A DNA stretch of 64,000 nucleotides from Paraburkholderia sp. ZP32-5. Lineage in GTDB: Bacteria > Pseudomonadota > Gammaproteobacteria > Burkholderiales > Burkholderiaceae. Positions 43,438-50,800 of this stretch are shown here, piece after piece. Made by a program: the position numbers and the translations under genes. The notes below the pieces were generated by a model that was not told the DNA's origin, did no database searches, and saw only the letters and a list, made by a program, of their open reading frames with translations. The first letter of the stretch is position 1, and each line of letters begins with the position of its first letter. The DNA lies in the NCBI RefSeq assembly GCF_021390495.1, contig NZ_JAJEJP010000003.1:186001-250000 (forward strand), given 5' to 3'.

Positions 43438-44481
43438 TTGGCTGCAACGAACAATCAATCGGGTCAGCGCGCGCTTGCCCGCATCGACCTCGCGCTACAG
43501 GGCGGCGGCTCGCACGGTGCTTTTACATGGGGCGTGCTCGACCGTTTGCTGGAAGAGCCGTGGCTGCAAATCGAAGGCATTTCGGGCACCTCGGCAGGCG
43601 CAATGAATGCGGCCGTGATGGTCAGCGGTTATCAGATCGACGGAGCCGCCGGCGCGCGAGCCGCGCTCGAAGCGTTCTGGCGACGCGTATCGGAGGCGGC
43701 GGTCTTCAGTCCGTTTCGCCGCAGCCCGTTCGATGTGCTGATGGGCCGCTGGACACTCGACTATTCGCCGATGTTCCTCGCGATGGATCTCGCCGCGCGC
43801 ATGTTCTCTCCATACGACCTCAATCCGCGCGGCGTTCATCCACTACAGAAAATTCTCGACGAATCGATCGACTTCGCGCATCTGCGCGACGCGCCGATCA
43901 AGCTCTTCATCACCGCGACGCGTGTGCGCACCGGTCAGGCGCGCGTGTTCCGCAATGCCGATCTGTCGGCGAACGTGCTGCTCGCGTCCGGCTGTCTGCC
44001 GACGCTGTTCCAGGCGGTGCAGATCGACGGCGAGGACTACTGGGACGGCGGCTACGCCGGCAATCCGACGATCACGCCGCTGGTGCGCGAATGCACGTCG
44101 AGCGACACGCTGCTGATTCAGGTCAATCCGATCGAGCGCGATGAAACGCCGCGTACCGCGCGCGACATCATCAGCCGCCTCAACGAGGTCGCGTTCAACG
44201 CGCCATTGCTGAAAGAGCTGCGCATGATCGCGCTGCTGCGCCGCGCGGCGGACGCCGGCAGCGACGAAGGCCGTCATTGGGCAGAGATGCGCATCCATCG
44301 CATTGCCAGCGACGTAATGACGGAACTCGGCTATTCGTCGAAGCTGAACGCAGAGTGGAGCTTCCTGACGATGCTGCGCGACGAGGGCCGGCGCGCCGCG
44401 GAAACCTTCCTCACCGAGCACGGCGACGCAATTGGCGTGCGGTGTTCGCTCGATCTCGACGCGTTGCTCGACGGAGTCTGA
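43438..44481 (+). CDS. Patatin-like phospholipase
   Basis: The 347-residue product has the patatin catalytic elements: glycine-rich oxyanion loop QGGGSHGAF (21-29), nucleophile Ser52 in GTSAGAMNA, and the Asp of the dyad, Asp203, in YWDGGYAGNP. Bacterial members are lipid acyl hydrolases or act on polyhydroxybutyrate-related esters. It starts at TTG 43438 with GGAG upstream, an uncommon start codon. It is 2 bp upstream of the GntP-family gene, so the two are an operon. Confidence 0.88.
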   Translation: MAATNNQSGQRALARIDLALQGGGSHGAFTWGVLDRLLEEPWLQIEGISGTSAGAMNAAVMVSGYQIDGAAGARAALEAFWRRVSEAAVFSPFRRSPFDVLMGRWTLDYSPMFLAMDLAARMFSPYDLNPRGVHPLQKILDESIDFAHLRDAPIKLFITATRVRTGQARVFRNADLSANVLLASGCLPTLFQAVQIDGEDYWDGGYAGNPTITPLVRECTSSDTLLIQVNPIERDETPRTARDIISRLNEVAFNAPLLKELRMIALLRRAADAGSDEGRHWAEMRIHRIASDVMTELGYSSKLNAEWSFLTMLRDEGRRAAETFLTEHGDAIGVRCSLDLDALLDGV

Positions 44482-44483
44482 CC

Positions 44484-45983
44484 ATGGAAGTCATCACCCT
44501 GTCTCCGCTCGCGGCGGGTCTCGGGCTGTTCGGCATGCTCGCGAGTCTCGCGTTCCTGATCGGCTTCGCGTATCGCGGCTGGACCGTGCTGCTACTCGCG
44601 CCGTTCGCCGCGATGCTGGCCGCCGCGATTTCCGGTGAGCCCATTCTCGCGCACTGGACCCAGACCTTCATGCTGAGCGCCGCGCGTTTTCTCGCGCAGT
44701 TCTTCCCGCTGTTTCTGCTCGGCGCGTTGTTCGGCAAGCTGATGGAAGACAGCGGCTCGGTCAAGGCCATCGCAGCCTATATGACGGAGAAGCTCGGCGC
44801 GCATCGGGCGATCCTCGCCGTGGTGATCGGTGGCGCGCTCGTCACGTATGGCGGCGTCAGCCTGTTCGTCGCGTTCTTCGTGATCGCGCCGATGGCGACC
44901 GCCCTCTTCCAGGCCGCCAATATCCCGCGCCGTCTGATGCCGGCCGCGATCGCGCTCGGCACATCGACGTTCACGATGTCCGCATTGCCGGGCACGCCGG
45001 CGATCCAGAACGCGATCCCGATGCCGTTCTTCGGTACCACGCCTTTTGCGGCACCGGGGCTCGGCATCATCGCGAGTATCGTGATGATCGCGTTCGGGCT
45101 CTGGTGGCTGTCGTTGCAGCAGTCGCGCGCGAAGGCAGCTAATGAAGGGTTTGACGGTTTCGATACGGCAACGAAACCTGCCGCCAGATCCGCGGCAGAC
45201 GCCAACCTCGTGCGCGAACGCGCAACGGTATCGCAAAGCTTCGACCCGCAGGAAGTCCAGCACGGCCATATCAGCGAGGATTTGCCGTCGTTCGGTGTCG
45301 CGATGACACCGCTCGTACTCGTCGTGCTGACGAACTTCGTGATGAACGTGATCGTGTTGCCGCGCCTCGACGCCGACTATCTCGCCGATGTGCGCTGGGG
45401 CGAGACATCGCTTGCGGCGGTCGGTGGCGTGTGGGGCGTGTGCGTCGCACTGACGGTGGCGATCATCGCGCTCGTGCTGCTCAACCGGCGTCGCTTGCCA
45501 GCGTTGCGCGAGACGATCGATGCGGGCGCGAATGCATCGGTGCTGCCGGTGCTGAGCGTCGGCAGCCTGGTCGGCTATGGCGCGGTGATCGCGGCACTGC
45601 CCGCGTTCGCGATCGTGCGCGAATGGGTGCTCGGCATCGGCGGCGGCCCGCTCGTTTCGCTTGCGGTTGCAACCAACCTGCTGGCGGCACTGACCGGCTC
45701 GGCATCCGGCGGCCTGACCATCGCACTCGATGCGCTCGGCAGCACCTATCTGCAGCTGGCGAGCCAATACGGTATCGACCCGGCATTGCTGCATCGGGTT
45801 GCCGTGATCTCGTCGGGTACGCTCGACAGCCTGCCGCACAACGGCGCGGTCGTGACGCTGCTGGCGGTGTGCGGCTCGACGCACCGCGAGAGCTATCGCG
45901 ACATCGTGATCGTCGGGATTCTCGGCGCGCTGCTGGCGCTGGTGGTCGTGATCGTGCTGGGATCGATCGTCGGGTCGTTCTAG
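44484..45983 (+). CDS. GntP-family permease (possible hydroxybutyrate permease)
   Basis: The 499-residue product has about 12-14 membrane segments and GntP features such as FFPLFLLGALFGKLMEDSGS, GGALVTYGGVSLFVAFFVIA and ALPGTPAIQNAIPMPFF. The family moves gluconate and related hydroxy acids with protons. In other Burkholderiales, as I recall, a patatin-like gene and a GntP-type gene sit near 3-hydroxybutyrate dehydrogenase, so D-3-hydroxybutyrate is a plausible substrate; no such dehydrogenase is in view here. The ATG at 44484 has a GGAG site. Confidence 0.85.
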   Translation: MEVITLSPLAAGLGLFGMLASLAFLIGFAYRGWTVLLLAPFAAMLAAAISGEPILAHWTQTFMLSAARFLAQFFPLFLLGALFGKLMEDSGSVKAIAAYMTEKLGAHRAILAVVIGGALVTYGGVSLFVAFFVIAPMATALFQAANIPRRLMPAAIALGTSTFTMSALPGTPAIQNAIPMPFFGTTPFAAPGLGIIASIVMIAFGLWWLSLQQSRAKAANEGFDGFDTATKPAARSAADANLVRERATVSQSFDPQEVQHGHISEDLPSFGVAMTPLVLVVLTNFVMNVIVLPRLDADYLADVRWGETSLAAVGGVWGVCVALTVAIIALVLLNRRRLPALRETIDAGANASVLPVLSVGSLVGYGAVIAALPAFAIVREWVLGIGGGPLVSLAVATNLLAALTGSASGGLTIALDALGSTYLQLASQYGIDPALLHRVAVISSGTLDSLPHNGAVVTLLAVCGSTHRESYRDIVIVGILGALLALVVVIVLGSIVGSF

Positions 45984-46010
45984 TTCAGCGCGATTTTTCA
46001 GGCCGATGTT

Positions 46011-47414
46011 TTAGGCCGATGCCCGAGCCGCATTCATCCGGCCGAAAACGAACTGGCCCAGGTACCAGACCAGTTCGGTATTCGCAAGGATCACGTCTTC
46101 CGTCACCGTGGACGGTTCGAGCTTCATACGGCGCAGCATCAGCTTGCCCTCACGCGACGTCGTCCATGCATGCATCAGCTCGCGACGCGTCTTCGCATCG
46201 GCCGCGCTGAAGTGATCGCGTCCCTGGCGCGAATCGTCGTTCATGCGCGCGCGCACTTCTTCTTCGCGCGTAGCGATGCTGCGCGCGACGGTCGTTCTCG
46301 TTTCGGTTTTGACCGCCTGCTCTTCCGCCTCGTCGGCCAGCAGCTTGGCCTGCACGTCGACCATCGTGCGTTCGGCGTCGGACATTTTCCAGTTATCGCG
46401 CAGCGCGCGCATCAGATAGCCGGCCGGGCTCTTCTTGACCTGACCGCGTTGGATTCTGAAACGCGTGTATTCGACAGCCTGCTGGATGCGTTCGTCGGTC
46501 CACACGTCGCGACTCTCTGAGATCTCGGTGAACTGCTTGGTCGACAGGCCGAATTCGTCGGTAAGGATCTTGTACAGATGGCTCGCGTCCGCGAGACTCG
46601 CGAGCACGGCGTCGGCCGTGTCCTTGCGTTTGAGCAGAAAGCGGATGCGGTCGATTTTCTTCGACGTGGTCGACGCGGTCCGTGTCTCGTACGACAGCTC
46701 GATGTCCGATACGTCGTTGATCTCACGAACCGCCGGCTCGAGCCAGTCGCGCTTGAAGTATTTGAAGATCGCGGCGTTCGCGCCCATTTTGCCGGGCCAG
46801 TTGCGCATCTCGTCGAGTTGGATCCAGTCCGTGCGGCCTGCGGGCACATTCGGCAGAACCTTGTCATAGATCGCGCGCGCGAGGCTGCGCGTGAACGCGG
46901 TGGAAATGCGCAGGCTCAGCCAGTGCGATTTCTGCGGATCCCGAATGTGCGGAACGAGTCGCGGATGCACGTCGAAACGCATGCGCCCGCGATGAAAGCC
47001 CACCATACCGATCAGTTGAACCTGCACCCATAGATCGTTCTCGTTCGGGTCACGGTCCACCGGCGTGTTGGTCACGCGGACTTTCGCGTTCTGCGCTTCG
47101 TCGGCAATCGTGCGCAGATGCTTCAGATTGCGGCTGTCGTAGCGCATCAGCCACTTGAAGTAATTGAGCTCGACGTCGTACTGATCGCGCTGCTCCGGTT
47201 CCTGCGCGACGATGAAGTAGGCAGCGTCGAGGAAGCGCCGCGCGGGCAGCCCCATGTTGACGATTTCGGTGAAGAAGTCGTTGCGCTGATAGCCGATCTC
47301 CCGATTGGCTTCGTTGATGCGCAACCCCTGGTCGAACATGTCTTCGAACAGAGCGAGTGCCATCTGGCGCGACGTCGCCTTTGACTTGACCTCTTCCGGA
47401 TTGTCCGTCGACAT
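46011..47414 (-). CDS. Rep_3-family replication initiator of a secondary replicon
   Basis: The 467-residue product resembles the initiators of Burkholderia secondary chromosomes and megaplasmids. The first half is a Rep_3-type pair of winged helices (SRQMALALFEDMFDQGLRIN, WLMRYDSRNLKHLRT, WLSLRISTAFTRSLARAIYD, WIQLDEMRNWPGKMGANAAI). The second half is helical and charged. The ATG at 47414 is preferred to 47537, because the extra residues run through an iteron. It faces the iterons in the region to its right, to which it should bind to open the origin and repress itself. Confidence 0.88.
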   Translation of the reverse strand: MSTDNPEEVKSKATSRQMALALFEDMFDQGLRINEANREIGYQRNDFFTEIVNMGLPARRFLDAAYFIVAQEPEQRDQYDVELNYFKWLMRYDSRNLKHLRTIADEAQNAKVRVTNTPVDRDPNENDLWVQVQLIGMVGFHRGRMRFDVHPRLVPHIRDPQKSHWLSLRISTAFTRSLARAIYDKVLPNVPAGRTDWIQLDEMRNWPGKMGANAAIFKYFKRDWLEPAVREINDVSDIELSYETRTASTTSKKIDRIRFLLKRKDTADAVLASLADASHLYKILTDEFGLSTKQFTEISESRDVWTDERIQQAVEYTRFRIQRGQVKKSPAGYLMRALRDNWKMSDAERTMVDVQAKLLADEAEEQAVKTETRTTVARSIATREEEVRARMNDDSRQGRDHFSAADAKTRRELMHAWTTSREGKLMLRRMKLEPSTVTEDVILANTELVWYLGQFVFGRMNAARASA

Positions 47415-47470
47415 GTTGTTTGCCCGCTTTTTCGTTCCCGGGACTCTAAGCACGCGGTGGTGAGCTGTCA

Positions 47471-47781
47471 ACACACAGAACCTCACCATCGATGATCGTA
47501 CCGACAGCCAGGCAGTTGGCGCGCCGGTCGCGCACATTAAACCTCACCGAAGACACAACCAACCTCACCTGTTAGCGGGCTCGATGCCAAGCGAAGCGGC
47601 GCGCCACAGTGCTTTCGGCGGAGTTTATCGCTCGCTGCACAACGTACCTCACCTTCCTGGTTCGAGGCGGCCGTCGCACACATCGGATCTCACCTTGTTG
47701 GGGAATCAGCCTCACCTTTCTGCACAGTCAACCGCACCTGAGCGCACAGGCAACCTCACCTTTGACACAAGCGACCTCACC
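47471..47781 (-). repeat. Left iteron array, nine units, phased at about 21-22 bp
   Basis: Units read GCACAnnnAACCTCACC on the plus strand and end at 47487, 47548, 47569, 47653, 47694, 47716, 47738, 47760 and 47781. Intervals are 61, 21, 84, 41, 22, 22, 22 and 21 bp, all close to multiples of 21, so every site lies on one face of the helix. The 47716 and 47738 units are the most degenerate. Confidence 0.85.
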
Positions 47782-47914
47782 TTTCCCGCATTAACTTGTT
47801 GAATCTATTGAGGGTTGAGATTTGCTGTTGGTTTGTGGGTTTGTTCTCGGTTTAAAAAAACGAACCAACCCGGTTTGGCAACAAAAAGACGTGAGTGATG
47901 ACGCGGCGCAGCAT

Positions 47915-48297
47915 GGTGAGGTCGATTGTGCGATTCGGGGTTGAGTGAGATGGGTTGATCGAATGGTGAGGTTGGTTGTGCTTGTGGGCGGATGAGTAGC
48001 CGAAGCTACGCGTGCGCGACGCGAGATGTTGGGCTTTAGGATGCCGCTAAGCGCTGGTTTTCCGTTTGTAGGTGAGGTTTGTTGTGCTGAAGTCGGCTGT
48101 GCGCTGCCGCTCGTCGGTGAGATTCGCCATGGCGCGCCGGTTGACTACCTCAAGGTGAGGTTGTTTGTGTTCCGTCGAGATATTTCGGCGAATGTGGAAA
48201 TGAGAAAATGCACAAGCGACCTCACCGACTGCTGATTTTTTGAGCAAGATCTAGCCCTCAATACGGATCCGGAGCGGGATGGTGAGGTCATTTGTGC
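47915..48297 (+). repeat. Right iteron array, inverted relative to the left
   Basis: Units of GGTGAGGTnnnTTGTGC start at 47915, 47965, 48071, 48116 (degenerate), 48154 and 48281, and one reversed unit (GCACAAGCGACCTCACC) lies at 48210-48226. Spacing is irregular (38-127 bp), unlike the left array. Confidence 0.8.
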
Positions 48298-48437
48298 CAG
48301 CCGAGGCGGTCATAATTTGTGTTAATGCGCTTTTAGGCGCCGATGTGGGCGTAAAATCGGGGACAAGAGTCGCTAATTCTTGAAAAAATCAGCGTGAAAA
48401 CAGTAATTTAAAAAGCTATTTTCAAGTATTTCCTGTA

Positions 48438-48475
48438 TTCTGAGGTTTCTGGAATTTTATGGATAAACCTCAGAA
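48438..48475. promoter_or_regulatory. 11-bp inverted repeat overlapping the parA start
   Basis: TTCTGAGGTTT (48438-48448) and AAACCTCAGAA (48465-48475) are perfect arms 16 bp apart; the right arm reaches the A of the parA ATG. It is the natural candidate for ParA autorepression. Its TGAGGTTT core is shared with the iterons. Confidence 0.7.
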
Positions 48476-49686
48476 TGGTCAGAACGAGCCAACTCCCCGC
48501 CGTAGACCGAACCGTTCACTTCGAACAGATCAGCCAGTTCGCGGAAAAAGTCACGATTTTTACTAATGAGTTGCGTGACACGATTCTGGCTCCGCGTCCA
48601 CGAAAGACGGCCCCTGTTTTCAAGACGGGGGAGATTGCCGAGATGTGCAATGTCTCCCATTCCCAGGTTCAATATCTCGCGACCAAGGGCGACGGCGAAT
48701 TGCCGTCGGGCACCGCGGCCGGCACGGGCCGCACTCGCACATTCACGTTGGAAGAAGCGCGTATCTGGGTACAGAAAATTTCTGATATCTACCAGACTCC
48801 GCTTGTTACCCGTCTGAAGGAGCCGGACGGGAAAATCATCATTACAGCTCAACTCAAAGGCGGGTCGGCCAAGACGACCACGACCATGTGCCTTGCCCAA
48901 GGTCTCTCGTTGCGCGGCCGCAAGGTATTGGTTGTCGATCTTGATCCGCAGGCTTCGCTTTCGGAGTTGTGCGGGCTGTACGCGGAAAAAGATGTGTCGC
49001 CAGAAGATACGGTGCTGCCCTACGTTTATGACCAGAACATCGAAGGTGGGCTGGAAGGCCGGGTACAGTCGACGTACTGGGATGGTATCGATGTAATTCC
49101 CGCCCACACGGAATTGATCGGCGCTGAGTTTCATCTGCCAGCCATGCAGAAAGTCAAGCCGGGTTTCCGCTTCTGGACGGTATTGCGGGAAGGCCTCGAA
49201 CCGCTGCGAAAGAAGTACGACTATATTCTGATGGATACCTCGCCGTCGCTGTCGTATCTCAATCTGAACGCACTGATGGCCGCGGATGCCATGGTGATGC
49301 CGATGGTCCCCGAGAACCTGGACTTCATCAGCTCGCTGTCGTTCTGGCGACTCTTTTCGGACGTATCGAAGAGCTTCATCAAATACGAGAAGGACAAGAA
49401 ATACGACTTCGTGTCGCTGGTGCTGTCGCGAGTCGACTACGGGCGTAATTCGTCGGCGCCGATCGTGCGCGCCTGGGCCCAAAGCGCGTACGAGAACTGG
49501 CTGCATTCAATCGAGGTGCCGGCCAGCTCGGTGATGAGCACCGGTGCGTTGGCATTCTCGACGGTTTTCGACATCAGTAGCAATCACACCGCAGCCAAGT
49601 CGCTACAACGCGTACGGCAACCTCTCGTCGACTACTGTCGCTGGATTGACGAGATCTATTCGGAAAAATGGAGGAACGCGCAATGA
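48475..49686 (+). CDS. parA: ParA partition ATPase, type Ia (with N-terminal DNA-binding domain)
   Basis: The 403-residue product has an N-terminal helix-turn-helix region (about 45-100; TGEIAEMCNVSHSQVQYLAT) and a deviant Walker A, KGGSAKTTTT (128-137). Walker A' follows as VVDLDPQASL, then YILMDTSPSLSYLNLNALMA. N-terminal DNA-binding is the mark of type Ia ParA proteins, which also repress their own promoter. Its start overlaps an inverted repeat, and its stop overlaps the parB ATG. Confidence 0.93.
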   Translation: MVRTSQLPAVDRTVHFEQISQFAEKVTIFTNELRDTILAPRPRKTAPVFKTGEIAEMCNVSHSQVQYLATKGDGELPSGTAAGTGRTRTFTLEEARIWVQKISDIYQTPLVTRLKEPDGKIIITAQLKGGSAKTTTTMCLAQGLSLRGRKVLVVDLDPQASLSELCGLYAEKDVSPEDTVLPYVYDQNIEGGLEGRVQSTYWDGIDVIPAHTELIGAEFHLPAMQKVKPGFRFWTVLREGLEPLRKKYDYILMDTSPSLSYLNLNALMAADAMVMPMVPENLDFISSLSFWRLFSDVSKSFIKYEKDKKYDFVSLVLSRVDYGRNSSAPIVRAWAQSAYENWLHSIEVPASSVMSTGALAFSTVFDISSNHTAAKSLQRVRQPLVDYCRWIDEIYSEKWRNAQ

Positions 49687-50657
49687 GCAATATGCGAGAA
49701 CAATTGCTGGCCAAGACATCCGGCATTCGCAAGACTTCCTCCATCAACGAGGACGAAGTGAAGCGCAGTAATCGCACCCAGACGGCGCCGGGGCTTGCCG
49801 GCGCACTGGCCGTCGCGCAACTTCGGGTTCAGGAATTGGAGTCGACGGGCATCGCGTCGCAACTGCCGGTGGCGGGAATTTTGCCGAACCCCTGGCAGCC
49901 GCGCCGCGTGTTCAACGAAGCCAAGCTCGCGGAACTCGCCGAATCGATTCGTGAGGTTGGGCTGATGCAGCCGATCGTCGTACGGCGTGTCGCGGACGAT
50001 TATCAGATCGTCGCTGGCGAACGCCGTTGGCGCGCGCACAAAATGCTCGACCTCGATACGATCAAGGCGGTCGTTGCGGATTGCTCCGATTCCGACATGG
50101 CAGTTCTGGCGATGGTCGAAAACATCAGCCGGGATGACCTGACAGATTACGAGATCGGCGTGTCGATTCGCCGGTCAGAGGCGGAATTCCCGAACCGCAA
50201 GCGGCTGGCGGAAGCAATGGGCTTGTCCCGCGCCGGTCTTTACCAGTTCCTGTCGTTCGATAATCTGCCAGATTTCATCAAGAGTGATCTTGATATTCAA
50301 CCGCGACTTTTGGGGGGTACCGCCGCGCAGGCGATTGCCGCGGCGATCAAGAAACACGGTGACGATGGCGTCAAGGCTGCCCGCGAGATTTGGCCGCTTC
50401 TCGTAAAAGGCGAGATGGATCAAGGCAAGGTAGCTGCTGCTATTAGTGCGCTGGCGACCAGGCAAGAGACTCCGGCAGGGACCGGTGGCCGTAGCATTGA
50501 GAAGTTTTTTGCAGGGCGGGAGCACGCTGGCAGTATCACGAAGGACATCAGCAACTTCACCATCAAAATTAAAACTGGCGTGATTACCGAAGCTCAGGAA
50601 GTCCAGATCCGGCAACTTATTGGACAGATGTTTCAGTCGCAGCCTAAGACGAGTTGA
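49683..50657 (+). CDS. parB: ParB partition protein (centromere binding)
   Basis: The 324-residue product has the ParB/Srx nuclease-like domain: LPNPWQPRRVFNEAKLAELA, EVGLMQPIVVRRVADDYQIV, then AGERRWRAHKMLDLDTI (the CTP-binding box 2 region). A helix-turn-helix segment with FPNRKRLAEAMGLSRAGLYQ and a C-terminal dimerisation part follow. The ATG at 49683 overlaps the parA stop (ATGA). It should load on the palindromes at 50759-50800 if these are parS sites. Confidence 0.93.
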   Translation: MSNMREQLLAKTSGIRKTSSINEDEVKRSNRTQTAPGLAGALAVAQLRVQELESTGIASQLPVAGILPNPWQPRRVFNEAKLAELAESIREVGLMQPIVVRRVADDYQIVAGERRWRAHKMLDLDTIKAVVADCSDSDMAVLAMVENISRDDLTDYEIGVSIRRSEAEFPNRKRLAEAMGLSRAGLYQFLSFDNLPDFIKSDLDIQPRLLGGTAAQAIAAAIKKHGDDGVKAAREIWPLLVKGEMDQGKVAAAISALATRQETPAGTGGRSIEKFFAGREHAGSITKDISNFTIKIKTGVITEAQEVQIRQLIGQMFQSQPKTS

Positions 50658-50678
50658 TTGGTTGGTGGTCTGGATGGG

Positions 50679-50706
50679 AAGCCCGCTTTGAGCGGGCTTT
50701 TTTTAT
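50679..50706 (+). terminator. Rho-independent terminator of parAB
   Basis: AAGCCCGCT (50679-50687) and AGCGGGCTT (50691-50699) form a 9-bp stem with a 3-nt loop followed by seven Ts. It lies 22 bp after the parB stop. Confidence 0.9.
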
Positions 50707-50758
50707 TGGCGTTGAAATTGTGTGTGGGTGAAGGGTGGGTTTTTGAGTGAAGGGCAAG

Positions 50759-50800
50759 TGTCTAGAGTCTAGACAGGTGGGAGTGTCTAGACTCTAGACA
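50759..50800. other. Candidate parS centromere: two 17-bp palindromes
   Basis: TGTCTAGAGTCTAGACA (50759-50775) and TGTCTAGACTCTAGACA (50784-50800) are each perfect about one central base, 8-bp arms, and start 25 bp apart. They differ only in the central base. They lie about 100 bp downstream of parB, past its terminator. This is not the chromosomal TGTTTCACGTGAAACA sequence. Confidence 0.65.

Larger units (their letters stand above)
47415..48474. other. Putative origin of replication (iteron region) between rep and parA
   Basis: About 1.06 kb without genes. It has two clusters of a 17-bp repeat in opposite orientation (47471-47781 and 47915-48297) around an AT-rich core (about 47787-47885) with a GGTTTAAAAAAAC run. 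No perfect DnaA box was seen; TGTGGAAAT at 48194-48202 is one mismatch from one. The layout (initiator, iterons, AT-rich stretch, parAB) is that of an iteron-controlled origin. Confidence 0.82.

Noticed and set aside
48194..48202. Possible DnaA box TGTGGAAAT
   Set aside because: One mismatch to the consensus and no second box nearby, so reported only as a remark.
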